Below, piece after piece: positions 42,414 through 52,269 of a DNA stretch of 64,000 nt. The stretch is from Pelolinea submarina. Its GTDB lineage: Bacteria > Chloroflexota > Anaerolineae > Anaerolineales > Anaerolineaceae. The stretch spans positions 1-64,000 of the forward strand of contig NZ_AP018437.1 in assembly GCF_003966975.1 (NCBI RefSeq), in the 5' to 3' direction. Every line of letters begins with the position of its first letter. Within the stretch, counting starts at the first letter, position 1. The translations under genes and the position numbers were made by a program. A model generated the notes under the pieces. It was not told the DNA's origin, ran no database searches, and was given only the letters and a program-made list of their open reading frames with translations.

Positions 42414-42950
42414 ATGGCAAACATTGACCTTTCGCTCGATCCCGTCGATTCCATCACCGTTGACGCTATCGGTAAACCCGGCAGCCGGATTTTCTATATT
42501 CAGGGCAAGAAAGGCACTGAAGTCATCAGTCTGATCATTGAGAAGGTCCAACTGCAATCGCTGATCATCGGCGTGAGTGATTTTCTGGAAGAAGTCAGCA
42601 CCCGTTTCAAAAAAGAGGCGCAAATGGATGTCGACTTCCAGGAAGAAGCCATGATCATTCATCCGCCGGTTGACCCGCTCTTCCGTGTTGGGGATATGGG
42701 CTTGGCTTACGATGAATCCGGCGATATGGTCTGCATCATTGCCAAGGAATCACCTGCCGATTTGCCGGCGGAAGAAGGCGGTGTAGTGCGCTTTTGGTGT
42801 ACACGCGCGCAGTTGTTTACATTGGCTAATTGGGCTGTGGCGGTAATTGAACGCGGCCGCCCCATCTGCCCGCAATGCGGTGAACCGATGGACCCGGAAG
42901 GGCATTTCTGCCCTAAAAAGAACGGGCACAAGAAGAACCAGCCGCTCTAA
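42414..42950 (+). CDS. DUF3090 family protein
   Basis: The 178-residue protein matches DUF3090, known mainly from Actinobacteria next to SCO1664-like genes. It has FYIQGKKGTEVISLIIEKVQ near the start, FRVGDMGLAYDESGDMV in the middle, and a C-terminal zinc-ribbon-like CPQCGEPMDPEGHFC (about 152-166). The function is unknown. It starts 6 bases after murI and ends 8 bases before the SCO1664-like gene. Confidence 0.88.
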   Translation: MANIDLSLDPVDSITVDAIGKPGSRIFYIQGKKGTEVISLIIEKVQLQSLIIGVSDFLEEVSTRFKKEAQMDVDFQEEAMIIHPPVDPLFRVGDMGLAYDESGDMVCIIAKESPADLPAEEGGVVRFWCTRAQLFTLANWAVAVIERGRPICPQCGEPMDPEGHFCPKKNGHKKNQPL

Positions 42951-42958
42951 CCCACCCA

Positions 42959-43705
42959 ATGAACGCCCGTCCGAAAAAGACGATACCCTCCAAAACCGAA
43001 ATTCTTGAAATTCTGCGGGAAGGCAAAGCCGACCTGAAAGGCCAATTTGTGTTGGGCAGTAATTACACTTTTCTGGTGCAGTTGAGCCACGGTGGCAAAT
43101 CCTTTCAAGCCGTTTACAAACCGCAAAAAGGGGAAATGCCCTTGTGGGACTTTCCGGCGGAATCGCTGGCCGCCCGTGAAAGCGCCGCTTTCCTGGTCAG
43201 CGAAGCCCTCGGTTGGGAGCTGGTTCCGCCCACCATCATGCGTGCAGACGGGCCTTTGGGTTCAGGTTCATACCAATTCTTTATCGTCCATGACCCGCAG
43301 CTGCATTATTTCTCTTTCGACGATGCCACCCGCGACAGGCTGCGGCCTACTGCTCTTTTTGACCTTATTATTAACAATGCCGACCGCAAAGGCGGGCATA
43401 TCCTGTTGGATGAAAATGACCATCTCTGGCTGATCGACCATGGGCTGTGCTTCCATGCCCAGCCTAAACTGCGCACAGTCATTTGGGATTTTTCCGGCGA
43501 GCCGATCGAGAATGAGTTGCTGGAATCGCTGCAAAATCTCCTTCGTGATTTACAGGCGAAAACAGAAATCCAACAGCAATTATCCCAATTGCTCCAAAAA
43601 AATGAGATAGATGCGTTAAAATCACGCATAAAATTTTATATCGACCATCCTGTTTATCCCGCGCCGGATGAAAACCAGCGGCAATTTCCCTGGCCTTTGG
43701 TTTAA
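42959..43705 (+). CDS. SCO1664-like protein, PI3/4-kinase-like fold
   Basis: The 248-residue protein matches the SCO1664 family, a kinase-like fold related to phosphatidylinositol kinases and HipA. Signs are LVQLSHGGKSFQAVYKPQKGE (ATP-binding region), ALFDLIINNADRKGGHIL with the catalytic-loop NNADRK (about 138-143), and LIDHGLCFH for metal binding. The substrate is unknown. Pairing with DUF3090 is a conserved context. Confidence 0.88.
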   Translation: MNARPKKTIPSKTEILEILREGKADLKGQFVLGSNYTFLVQLSHGGKSFQAVYKPQKGEMPLWDFPAESLAARESAAFLVSEALGWELVPPTIMRADGPLGSGSYQFFIVHDPQLHYFSFDDATRDRLRPTALFDLIINNADRKGGHILLDENDHLWLIDHGLCFHAQPKLRTVIWDFSGEPIENELLESLQNLLRDLQAKTEIQQQLSQLLQKNEIDALKSRIKFYIDHPVYPAPDENQRQFPWPLV

Positions 43706-43736
43706 AATGGGAACATCAAAATGAGGTGAAAGTTCA

Positions 43737-44768
43737 ATGAAGGAAATATCTTTTTGTTTAATCGGATTCGGAAATGTCGCTAAAGCCTTCGCGCGCTTGA
43801 TCGTGCGCAAGGAAGATGAACTGAGTCAAAAATACGGTGTCGCTTTTCGCGTAACTGCCATCGCAACCGGCCGCCACGGGCGCGCCATCGACCCGGCCGG
43901 GCTGGATCTGGAACAGGCCTTGAAATTGGCCGACAGCGGCAAATCGCTGGATGAACTCTCCAAAGTGAAGTCACCGGCCAATAATGAAGATTTTATAAAA
44001 GCCAGCGGTGCGGATTTCCTGCTGGAAAATTCACCCGTCAATTATCAAACCGGTGAACCGGCCATTTCGCACGTCCGCTGCGCGCTGGAAAACAATATGC
44101 ACGTAGCCTCGGCCAACAAAGGCCCGGTAGTGCACGCGTATCACGAATTGAAGGAATTGGCTGCCAAGCACAACCGCCGCTACCTGTTTGAATCGGCCGT
44201 CATGGACGGTGCGCCCATCTTCTCGGTCTTCCGCGAAGCGCTGCCCGCCACCAATTTGTTTGCCGTGGAAGGCATCTTCAACTCCTGCACTAACCTGCTG
44301 ATCGAACTGATGGAAGAAGGAAAAACTTTTGACGAAGCAGTCGTTTACGCCCAGTCCATCGGCATTGCCGAAACGGACCCCAGCGGCGACATCGACGGTT
44401 GGGACGCGGCCATCAAAGTAGCTGCCATCATCACAGTATTAATGGATACCCCCTTCAAACCCAATCAGGTACAGCGCGAAGGCATCCGCGAATTATCGCA
44501 AACCGAAATTCAGCAAGCCAAGAAAGACGGTAACCGTTGGAAACTGGTCTGCCGCGCCGAGAAGACCGAAAAAGGCATTACCGCCAGCGTTGCGCCGGAA
44601 ATAGTCAGCCCGCAATCACCCCTGTTCAGCCTCAGCGGCACCAGCTCTTTCGCGTTATTCAAAACCGACGTGCTGCCCGGTTTAGGCATTTTGGAAAGCA
44701 ACCCCAGCCCGGATACCACCGCTTATGGTCTGCTGGCGGATGTGCTTAACATTCTAAAATCAGAATAA
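43737..44768 (+). CDS. homoserine dehydrogenase
   Basis: The enzyme reduces aspartate semialdehyde to homoserine for threonine and methionine. The 343-residue protein has an N-terminal Rossmann motif (IGFGNVAKAFARLI, about 9-22), CALENNMHVASANKGPV, and the catalytic region ETDPSGDIDGWDAAIKVAAI with the conserved lysine. No ACT domain is present, so allosteric feedback through ACT is absent. GAGGTGAAAG precedes the ATG. It ends 1 base before folK-folP. Confidence 0.92.
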   Translation: MKEISFCLIGFGNVAKAFARLIVRKEDELSQKYGVAFRVTAIATGRHGRAIDPAGLDLEQALKLADSGKSLDELSKVKSPANNEDFIKASGADFLLENSPVNYQTGEPAISHVRCALENNMHVASANKGPVVHAYHELKELAAKHNRRYLFESAVMDGAPIFSVFREALPATNLFAVEGIFNSCTNLLIELMEEGKTFDEAVVYAQSIGIAETDPSGDIDGWDAAIKVAAIITVLMDTPFKPNQVQREGIRELSQTEIQQAKKDGNRWKLVCRAEKTEKGITASVAPEIVSPQSPLFSLSGTSSFALFKTDVLPGLGILESNPSPDTTAYGLLADVLNILKSE

Positions 44769-44769
44769 T

Positions 44770-46134
44770 ATGAAGCCCGAGCGCGTCTTCCTTGGCATTG
44801 GTACAAACCTGGGGGACCGTTTGGGTAATTTATTGCAGGCGCAGGCAGCCCTGGCTCCGCAAATCCGGCTGCTGCGCACCTCGCCCGTCTATGAAACCCC
44901 GCCCTGGGGCTATAACGACCAACCAGCCTTCTTAAATCAGGTGCTGGAGGTCGAAACCGAACTGGAACCGCAAACCCTGCTCACCCGGCTGAAAGAAATC
45001 GAAGCCGAGTTGGGCAGGGTTAAGAATTTCCGCTACGGACCCCGCTTAATTGACCTGGACATCCTCTTTTATGGGGAACAAGTTTACCAATCCGAAACAC
45101 TCAACATCCCGCATTCCATGCTGGCCGAACGCGCTTTCGTGCTAGTGCCGCTGGCGGACATCGCTCCCGATTTGGTCCACCCGCAGCTTAAGCGCAGCGT
45201 TGCGGATCTTCTGGCCGAATGTCCCGGCCGGGAAGAGATAACCCTCTACCAGCCCAATCTCACGGCGAATTGGCCTCATTGGGGGGAGCGCACCTACGTC
45301 ATGGGCATCCTCAACATCACGCCCGACAGTTTTTCCGGCGACGGACTGCTGCGGCAATCCGACCCCGCCTCCGCCGCGTTAGCCCAGGCGCGTCAATTTG
45401 TGCAGGAAGGCGCAGCCATCCTCGACTTGGGGGCGGAAAGCAGCCGGCCGGGTTCCGACACTGTCGACGCGGAAACGGAAATTGCGCGCCTCCAACCTGT
45501 TTTGGAATCCCTGCGGCAGGCCAACCTGCCCGCGATCATCTCGGTGGACACGTACAAAGCGGAAAGCGCGGAAATCTGCCTGCGCAGCGGCGCCCATTGG
45601 ATCAACGATATCTGGGGATTGAAAGCCGATCCGGATTTGGCAAGCGTGATTACGGCCCACCATGCGGGCGTAGTGATCATGCACAACCGCAGTCATTGGC
45701 AGGATGTTCGAAACCTGGGCAATCTGGGCAGCACGTATTCCGGTGTCCAATACGATGACATCATTGAGGATATCAAAAAAGAGCTTGGGGAAAGCCTGGA
45801 AATCGCAGCCAAAGCCGGTATCGCGCAGGAGAAGATCATTCTGGATCCGGGTATCGGATTCGGCAAGAATTTAAAAGACAACCTGGCAATCATCAACCGC
45901 CTGGAAGAGATAAAAAAAATGGGATTCCCGATTCTCATCGGGCCATCCCGTAAGTCATTTATTGGACAGGTACTTGATTTGCCGGTTGAAGAGCGCCTGG
46001 AAGGCACCGCTGCCGCTGTCGCGCTGGGTATTGCGCATGGAGCGGACATCGTGCGCGTTCACGACGTGCGAGAAATGGCGCGTGTGGCAAAAATGAGCGA
46101 CGCGATTATTGGGCGGAATCTTCCCCCTGCATAG
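44770..46134 (+). CDS. fused HPPK-DHPS (FolK-FolP) folate enzyme
   Basis: The 454-residue protein joins two consecutive folate enzymes. Residues 1-160 are pterin pyrophosphokinase (FLGIGTNLGDRLGNL; PRLIDLDILFYG). Residues 175-454 are dihydropteroate synthase (MGILNITPDSFSGDG; DLGAESSRPGSD; GIGFGKNLKDN; GPSRKSFIG). It makes 7,8-dihydropteroate from hydroxymethyl-dihydropterin, ATP and p-aminobenzoate. The 3' end overlaps the convergent ATPase D gene by 29 bases. Confidence 0.95.
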   Translation: MKPERVFLGIGTNLGDRLGNLLQAQAALAPQIRLLRTSPVYETPPWGYNDQPAFLNQVLEVETELEPQTLLTRLKEIEAELGRVKNFRYGPRLIDLDILFYGEQVYQSETLNIPHSMLAERAFVLVPLADIAPDLVHPQLKRSVADLLAECPGREEITLYQPNLTANWPHWGERTYVMGILNITPDSFSGDGLLRQSDPASAALAQARQFVQEGAAILDLGAESSRPGSDTVDAETEIARLQPVLESLRQANLPAIISVDTYKAESAEICLRSGAHWINDIWGLKADPDLASVITAHHAGVVIMHNRSHWQDVRNLGNLGSTYSGVQYDDIIEDIKKELGESLEIAAKAGIAQEKIILDPGIGFGKNLKDNLAIINRLEEIKKMGFPILIGPSRKSFIGQVLDLPVEERLEGTAAAVALGIAHGADIVRVHDVREMARVAKMSDAIIGRNLPPA

Positions 46135-46804
46135 CCCATTCCTTCTCGCGGCGTTCGCGCGCGGCCTGGTTCCTGCGGTCGATCAGTTTCTTGGCCAATT
46201 TCATTGAAAAGTGTTCGGAACGTTCACGTTCTTCCAGCGCCATGCTGATGTAATGGTATTCAGCCTGCAAACGGGGGATAATGATATGCTCCAGCGCTTT
46301 CAAACGGCGGGTCGTGCGCAGAATTTCCTTCATCAGCTTGGATAACTGAAATTCTCCGTCCGCCAGCGCAATCATGCCATCCACACTCTGTTCGTAAGAT
46401 TCAGCAGCCTCATCAATGACCGGCGAGGTGCCGGTGATACAGATATCGCGATCGTAAAACTCGCGCTGAGCCGAATCGCGTTTGATGCGCGGTACGTGCA
46501 CACCCATCAACAGCGAATCTTCCAGTTCGATATTGATCTCATGTTTCTTGCCATTGGATGCCGAGCGCACACCTGCTGTACCCACCAGCGCTTCCGCCTT
46601 TGCCAGAGAACGCCTGGATTGAGCGGTCATTGATTGCAGATCGGAAGCCAGACGCACAACTTCATCTTGCAGCCGCATGATCTCCTGCATTAACGCCAGG
46701 CGTTTCTTATCCAGCAGATCATAACCGGCATGGGTCAGATTCAGCTGCTGCTTATGGGAAAGCAGCTCATTTCGAGTAGTGGAAACGTTGGTAATATCAG
46801 CCAT
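46106..46804 (-). CDS. ntpD: V-type ATPase subunit D
   Basis: Subunit D is the central rotor shaft. The 232-residue protein is long helical coiled coil: N-terminal LLSHKQQLNLTHAGYDLLDKKRLALMQEI and C-terminal RTTRRLKALEHIIIPRLQAEYHYI are typical. It is the last gene of the nine-gene operon and starts 2 bases after B. Confidence 0.95.
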   Translation of the reverse strand: MADITNVSTTRNELLSHKQQLNLTHAGYDLLDKKRLALMQEIMRLQDEVVRLASDLQSMTAQSRRSLAKAEALVGTAGVRSASNGKKHEINIELEDSLLMGVHVPRIKRDSAQREFYDRDICITGTSPVIDEAAESYEQSVDGMIALADGEFQLSKLMKEILRTTRRLKALEHIIIPRLQAEYHYISMALEERERSEHFSMKLAKKLIDRRNQAARERREKEWAMQGEDSAQ

Positions 46805-46806
46805 TT

Positions 46807-48216
46807 TTACTTCTTGTAATACCTGCGGATATATTCTTCAGGAATACGTTTGAGATATTGCGCCGGGATTTCAGAGAGCATGTCCCACGACAAATCCAGC
46901 GTTTCCTGGATGGTGCGGTTGGAATGTCCCTGACCGACATATTCCTTCTCAAAGCGCTTGGAAAACTCCAGCACACGACGGTCCTGTTCGGAAAGCGAGC
47001 CCTCACCGATGATCGTGACCAGCTTTTCCAGGTCGCGTCCTTCCGCATAGAAGGCATAGATCTGATCGGCCACGCTGCGGTGGTCTTCGCGGGTATGGCC
47101 TTCGCCAATGGCAGCGTTCATCAAACGGGAAAGGGACGGCAGCACATCAATGGGCGGGTACGTGCCCTTCTGCTTCATCAGACGGTTCAATACAATCTGT
47201 CCTTCCGTAATGTAACCGGTCAGGTCAGGGATGGGATGGGTGATGTCGTCATCCGGCATGGACAGCAGGATCAGCTGCGTGACCGAACCGGGATGGCCTT
47301 CAATACGCCCGGCCCGTTCGTACAGGCTGGCCAGGTCGGAGTACATGTAACCGGGGTAGCCGCGGCGGGCAGGCAGCTCTTCACGCGCCACAGACAACTC
47401 ACGCAAAGCTTCGCAGTAGTTGGTGATATCGGTCATGATGACCAAGACGTGCAGCCCCTGCTCATAAGCCAGGTATTCCGCTGCGGTCAATGCCGCGCGC
47501 GGGGTAATGATACGCTCAATGGTGGGGTCATCCGCATGGTTCAGGAATACAACCGTGCGTTCCAATGCGCCGCTGGAGCGGAATTGTTCGATAAAGTAAG
47601 AGGATTCACGGTGCGTAATACCAATAGCCGCAAAAACCACCGCGAAGGGTTCATCCTGGTCGCCTTTGCTGCTGATGACACGCGCCTGAGCCGCAATTTG
47701 GGCGGCTAATTCGTTGCCGGGCAAGCCGGAGCCGGAGAAAATGGGCAGCTTTTGACCGCGGGCCAATGAGTTCAGGCCATCGATGGCGGAAATACCGGTT
47801 TGGATAAATTCGCTCGGCTCAATACGCACTGCCGGGTTCAACGGGCGGCCGTTGATATCTTCCAATTTTTCCGGCAGGATAGCCGGACCGCCGTCGATTG
47901 GTTTGCCCAATCCGTTCAGGATACGTCCCAGCATGGAATGCGACACGTTCAAGCGGGTCACATCACCGGTGAAGCGGACGCGGGTACGGGAAATATCCAG
48001 CCCTTCCGTTGACAGGAACAGTTGGATCACTGCCACGTTGTTATCCACTTCCAACACACGGCCTACGCGGGTGTTTCCGGCCGGATCAACAACCTCAACC
48101 ATTTCGTCATAGGCTACGCCCGAAACACGTTCAACAAAAATTAAAGGGCCTCGAATTTGGCTGACCGTACGAAATTCTTTGGTGGTCAGTTGGCCGAATT
48201 GTTCTTCCTCATGCAT
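46807..48216 (-). CDS. ntpB: V-type ATPase subunit B
   Basis: Subunit B is the non-catalytic nucleotide-site subunit of the V1/A1 head. The 469-residue protein has [17 protein letters not shown] in place of Walker A, the signature [23 protein letters not shown], and [25 protein letters not shown]. It overlaps the end of subunit A by 8 bases. Confidence 0.96.
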   Translation of the reverse strand: MHEEEQFGQLTTKEFRTVSQIRGPLIFVERVSGVAYDEMVEVVDPAGNTRVGRVLEVDNNVAVIQLFLSTEGLDISRTRVRFTGDVTRLNVSHSMLGRILNGLGKPIDGGPAILPEKLEDINGRPLNPAVRIEPSEFIQTGISAIDGLNSLARGQKLPIFSGSGLPGNELAAQIAAQARVISSKGDQDEPFAVVFAAIGITHRESSYFIEQFRSSGALERTVVFLNHADDPTIERIITPRAALTAAEYLAYEQGLHVLVIMTDITNYCEALRELSVAREELPARRGYPGYMYSDLASLYERAGRIEGHPGSVTQLILLSMPDDDITHPIPDLTGYITEGQIVLNRLMKQKGTYPPIDVLPSLSRLMNAAIGEGHTREDHRSVADQIYAFYAEGRDLEKLVTIIGEGSLSEQDRRVLEFSKRFEKEYVGQGHSNRTIQETLDLSWDMLSEIPAQYLKRIPEEYIRRYYKK

Positions 48217-50041
48217 TCGACTTCTCCATTTTTTCGCCTAAACGGCTAACTTCAGTATCAATATCACTCATCAGGTATTGCAGCCGTTGAACCGCATTAT
48301 CCAATTTCAGTTCTTTCATACGGGCGATTTTCTGCAGAACTTGTGCATTGTCCAAATCTTGCAGACTTACACCTTTCTTCATGGCTTCCTGTGCCGCTTC
48401 GTGGAAGTGCAAGATAACTTTCATCATCCAGTAGGATTTGTCCAGCGGGCAGAAAGCATCCACATCGTGAATGGCGGACTGTTGGAGCAAATCTTCACGC
48501 AAGATGCGGGAGATTAAAAGCACTTCGCGCTCCATATCCGAAAGGGCGTCCTGGCCGATCAGTTGGACGACCTGCTGAAGTTCATGCTCACGGCCCAGAA
48601 TATTCTCGGTTTCCTTCACCATGACTTCATAATCATCTGAGACTTCTTCCAGGAACCAGCGGGACAAGTCCACCAGGGAAAAGCTCTTGGTCCAGTTAAT
48701 CGCCGGGAAATGCCGGCGGCGGGAGAGTTCATAATCCAGCGCCCAGAATACGCCAGCGATACGCATGGAACTTTGGGTGATCGGATCAGAGAAATCACCA
48801 CCGGGAGGCGAAACTGCGCCAACCAGAGAGATGGAGCCTTCACGTTCCTCTTTCTGTTTTTCTTTCGGTTCACTCTTTTCATCTGCCGGGTGAACCGTAT
48901 CCAGGCAGCTCACGTGCCCGGCGCGTTCGTAAAATTCGGCCAAGCGGGAAGCCAGATAAGCCGGGTAACCCTCTTCGCCAGGGATCTCTTCCAAACGGCT
49001 GGAAACCTCACGCAAGGCTTCGCCCCAACGGGAGGTTGAATCCGCCAGCATCAGCACGTCATATCCCATATCGCGGTAATATTCGCCAATGGTGATGCCC
49101 ATGTAAATACTGGCCTCACGCGCTGCCACAGGCATGTTGGAAGTGTTCGCGATTAGGACAGTACGGTTGATCAGCGGAATACCGGATGAACGGTCTTCCA
49201 ACTTGGGCAGCTCGTTCAAAACCTCGGCCATTTCGTTGCCGCGTTCACCGCAGCCAACGTAAACCACCACATCCACTTCCGACCAACGTGCCAGGGATTG
49301 TTGGATAACAGTCTTACCCGTACCAAAACCGCCCGGGATAATGGCTGAACCGCCTTTTGGAATCGGGAATAGCAAGTCAATAACACGCTTGCCGGTAACC
49401 AATGGTTCCGTTAAATCCAGACGCTTGTGGAATGGGCGGGCCATACGAACTGGCCAGGATTGTTCCATGAAAACTTTCTCATGTTTCTTATTCTTCGTTT
49501 CCACAATGGCCACATGATCTTTCAAAGTAAAAGATCCAGTCTTGATTTCGACTATGCGTCCGGAAATACCCTGCGGAACCATCACACGGTGTTCAATACT
49601 TTGGGTCTCGGGGATCGTCCCCAAAATCGTACCGGGGGTGACCAGGTCGCCTTCCTTGACTACCGGGGTGAAATCCCAGGCTTTACCCATTGCCAGTGAA
49701 GATTCACTGATACCGCGTCCCAAAAAGCCGCCCTCTTTTTTCGCCAGGGTTGTCAGGGGACGCTGTAAGCCGTCGAAAATTTGGCCCATCAGGCCGGGGC
49801 CGAGATGCGCGACCAACGGTTCACCGGTGTTGTAAATCGGTTCATCCATACGCAAACCGGATGTGTCCTCATAAACCTGAATAGTGGCCTGATCGGCATT
49901 CAGACGAATCACCTCACCGACCAGTTTTGCTTCACCCACCAACACCATATCATGTAAGCGGATTTCATTAAAACCAACCGCGCCCACAACAGGGCCGGCG
50001 ATTCGCTTTACTTTTCCGGCTTGTTTTTCTAAATCATCCAT
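48209..50041 (-). CDS. ntpA: V-type ATPase subunit A (catalytic)
   Basis: Subunit A hydrolyses or makes ATP. The 610-residue protein has the non-homologous region (about 110-200), Walker [10 protein letters not shown], the Walker B region [13 protein letters not shown], and [20 protein letters not shown]. The ATG at 50041 has AAAGGTGAAAG upstream and gives the family start [19 protein letters not shown]; the longer frame to 50080 lies in subunit F. It overlaps F by 8 bases. Confidence 0.96.
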   Translation of the reverse strand: MDDLEKQAGKVKRIAGPVVGAVGFNEIRLHDMVLVGEAKLVGEVIRLNADQATIQVYEDTSGLRMDEPIYNTGEPLVAHLGPGLMGQIFDGLQRPLTTLAKKEGGFLGRGISESSLAMGKAWDFTPVVKEGDLVTPGTILGTIPETQSIEHRVMVPQGISGRIVEIKTGSFTLKDHVAIVETKNKKHEKVFMEQSWPVRMARPFHKRLDLTEPLVTGKRVIDLLFPIPKGGSAIIPGGFGTGKTVIQQSLARWSEVDVVVYVGCGERGNEMAEVLNELPKLEDRSSGIPLINRTVLIANTSNMPVAAREASIYMGITIGEYYRDMGYDVLMLADSTSRWGEALREVSSRLEEIPGEEGYPAYLASRLAEFYERAGHVSCLDTVHPADEKSEPKEKQKEEREGSISLVGAVSPPGGDFSDPITQSSMRIAGVFWALDYELSRRRHFPAINWTKSFSLVDLSRWFLEEVSDDYEVMVKETENILGREHELQQVVQLIGQDALSDMEREVLLISRILREDLLQQSAIHDVDAFCPLDKSYWMMKVILHFHEAAQEAMKKGVSLQDLDNAQVLQKIARMKELKLDNAVQRLQYLMSDIDTEVSRLGEKMEKSNA

Positions 50042-50375
50042 TACTTTCACCTTTGAACCTAATTTGAACGCCAGTTGCATGACGGATCATTTCGTAAATA
50101 TGTTGTTTCCGAGTCCGATCGCTATCCAGAAGGACCTTATCCGGAATGGTTACCAGAAGCATTTCATCGGATGCATAAATTCTTTTTCTCAGTTCCGGAG
50201 TCAGCATCGAAAACAAATCATCATCCAGCGCCAACAGTATTCCTTCTTTTTTTGCGAGCCAGGAATTAATCATACTTTCAACCGTATCGATATCATCCAC
50301 GCCAATAGCATCCACTCCGGCTAATCTGAAGCCATCCACCTGATCGGATTTGGTGAGGACAATCATCTTATTCAT
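50034..50375 (-). CDS. ntpG: V-type ATPase subunit F
   Basis: Subunit F binds the rotor shaft with D. The 113-residue protein has an alpha/beta fold with GFRLAGVDAIGVDD and EGILLALDDDLFSMLTPELRKRI. In E. hirae nomenclature this is ntpG. It overlaps C by 8 bases and A by 8 bases, so these are translationally coupled. Confidence 0.92.
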   Translation of the reverse strand: MNKMIVLTKSDQVDGFRLAGVDAIGVDDIDTVESMINSWLAKKEGILLALDDDLFSMLTPELRKRIYASDEMLLVTIPDKVLLDSDRTRKQHIYEMIRHATGVQIRFKGESNG

Positions 50376-51432
50376 GCGGTTTTTCCAAATTCTCTTTTAT
50401 ATAACCTGGTTCAAAGCCGGATTGTATTCCTTTTGCAATCCAGCGCAAATTTCTAATTTCGCTTTTTTTCATAGAGGCATACCCCAAAGGAACGCCAATT
50501 CCCAGGGGATATTGTTTAGGCAACATGGACAACCAATCCAGCGAATACATTCGCATCTGATTCTCGAACTCACTTAATAGTTGGGATTCCTGATAGCATT
50601 GCAGCGCAATCCGCAAGAATTTTCCATACTTAGTGAAGAACAGTGCCTCGATGACCTTGGTCACATCCTGCATTTTTGAAAGCCGTATCAGTTTGTGAGT
50701 CGTAATATTGCCCGGATTGATCAGGAAGGATTCAATTCCGCTTTCGATTTTGCTGTAGGCATCAGGCGCGCCGACAAACCGGAGGACAGTATTCAAATTT
50801 ACAATATCAGCTTCAATTGCGTAGTATTCCCGCAAAATGCGGATGTCCTCGGAATTTCCGTTCAGATCAATATTAATTTGAGTAAAATACCATTTCTCCA
50901 GCGCCAACTCTATTTCCGCCGAGGTCAATTTCATCGATCGGGCTTTCAATTCCATTAAAGGTTTTGCTACCGGTAACTGGTACACCACGATTCGGCTGAT
51001 TGCTTCATACACATCTTTGGATTTCGCAATTTGCAGCAAAATCGGATTGGAGATGGTTCCCAAAGGAGAAAAAGAACTGGTCACATCTTCAATATGTGCT
51101 TCGTGCGATAATCCCCGTAGAATCGCTTTAATATTTAATAAGTCCATGCGTCTGAAGATAACAGACACATTCTCAAGCGCATTCCCTTCATAGAATCGGT
51201 TTAGGTCGGTGACAATTTTTTTCAACTCGCGCTGCATGGCTTCCGCAACACAGCCGTAGCCGTGCGCATAAGTAAGCGCCATTTCAACGGATTCCTTATA
51301 GGGAGTTTTAGTCAGTGCGGAAATAAAACTGTCGATGGAGGTTAAATCCGAATATGACTCCAACGTTTGTATAGAAAGCAAGCGGGAGATTCGTGCTCGT
51401 AAACGCGTATTTCCATAATCATACAAAGCCAT
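50368..51432 (-). CDS. ntpC: V-type ATPase subunit C (d-type)
   Basis: Subunit C links the rotor shaft to the proteolipid ring. The 354-residue protein is mainly helical, with MALYDYGNTRLRARISRLL at the start, NVSVIFRRMDLLNIKAILRG, and the C-terminal LPLGIGVPLGYASMKKSEIRNLRWIAKG-type ending typical of the ac39 family. It starts 3 bases after E. Confidence 0.9.
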   Translation of the reverse strand: MALYDYGNTRLRARISRLLSIQTLESYSDLTSIDSFISALTKTPYKESVEMALTYAHGYGCVAEAMQRELKKIVTDLNRFYEGNALENVSVIFRRMDLLNIKAILRGLSHEAHIEDVTSSFSPLGTISNPILLQIAKSKDVYEAISRIVVYQLPVAKPLMELKARSMKLTSAEIELALEKWYFTQINIDLNGNSEDIRILREYYAIEADIVNLNTVLRFVGAPDAYSKIESGIESFLINPGNITTHKLIRLSKMQDVTKVIEALFFTKYGKFLRIALQCYQESQLLSEFENQMRMYSLDWLSMLPKQYPLGIGVPLGYASMKKSEIRNLRWIAKGIQSGFEPGYIKENLEKPHE

Positions 51433-51435
51433 TTC

Positions 51436-52047
51436 TCAGCTCGAAGCGTACTTCCTTTCAAAAAATATCGATAAATTCTGCTTTATATAAGGCGCAGCAT
51501 GTTCAAACCGAGATTCCACCGTGTTTAGGACAAATACTTTATTATCTTCAGTTTCTGCATTACAACCACCGGAGCATTCAATATCAAATTGAATTGAGAC
51601 AGGCTGCTTATACTGCTTAATAATGCGCTCCGCTATTTCCTTATCACGCGGATCAAAATGGAAAACCATTTTTTGGTTCCGCAGTAAGGAAGGCGTGATG
51701 GAATGCACGGTTTCTGCGACAAGGTTGGAAAGAATTTTTTCATATTCCTTCTCTTTGCGCAGTTCTTTGAAACGTTTTTCCACTTGATCCAGCACACTTT
51801 CGATCAGTGTTTGGCGCGCATCAGCATGAATCTGCAATGATTGGATTACTGCCTGTTGGCTGATGAGAGCCTGTTCGCGATTAAGACGCGTTTTTCCATC
51901 CGAAAGGATACGGTTCTTCTGTCCTTCCGCTTCCTTTTGGACTCTTACAAGTATTTGAGAAGCTTCTTGTTCAGTTTCATGCTCGATTTGAGCAATCTGC
52001 TGATTTCCAGCTTTTTTTATGCCGTCTAGAATGGCATCTAATTCCAT
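51436..52047 (-). CDS. ntpE: V-type ATPase subunit E
   Basis: Subunit E is half of the peripheral stalk. The 203-residue protein has a long coiled coil (about 10-110: AGNQQIAQIEHETEQEASQI onward) and a C-terminal globular part with CSGGCNAETEDNKVFVLNTVESRFE. It lies 4 bases after K. Confidence 0.9.
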   Translation of the reverse strand: MELDAILDGIKKAGNQQIAQIEHETEQEASQILVRVQKEAEGQKNRILSDGKTRLNREQALISQQAVIQSLQIHADARQTLIESVLDQVEKRFKELRKEKEYEKILSNLVAETVHSITPSLLRNQKMVFHFDPRDKEIAERIIKQYKQPVSIQFDIECSGGCNAETEDNKVFVLNTVESRFEHAAPYIKQNLSIFFERKYASS

Positions 52048-52051
52048 TAGA

Positions 52052-52264
52052 TTATCCCAACAAAATAATAGCAGCTACAGCGAAACCGAGGATAACCAGA
52101 GTTTCAGGAATAGCGATCAGAATAATGACGGAGCCGATCAATTCCGGTTTCTCCGAAATTGCGCCCACACCGGCAGAACCGATTGCCCGTTGTGCCAATG
52201 CGGTTGCCAGGGCAGTGATACCAATTGCCAAAGCGGCTGCTAATGCCTTAATTGCTACATCCAT
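52052..52264 (-). CDS. ntpK: V-type ATPase subunit K (proteolipid c)
   Basis: K forms the membrane rotor ring. At 70 residues it is one hairpin of two membrane helices (about 7-34 and 43-69), unlike the four-helix 16-kDa K of E. hirae and like the short ring protein of Thermus. The ion site is Glu54 in IPETLVILG, followed by Thr55, with Gln25 in the first helix. A Gln plus Glu-Thr pattern is seen in some sodium-binding rings, but proton or sodium use cannot be decided here. Confidence 0.93.
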   Translation of the reverse strand: MDVAIKALAAALAIGITALATALAQRAIGSAGVGAISEKPELIGSVIILIAIPETLVILGFAVAAIILLG

Positions 52265-52269
52265 TTTTA

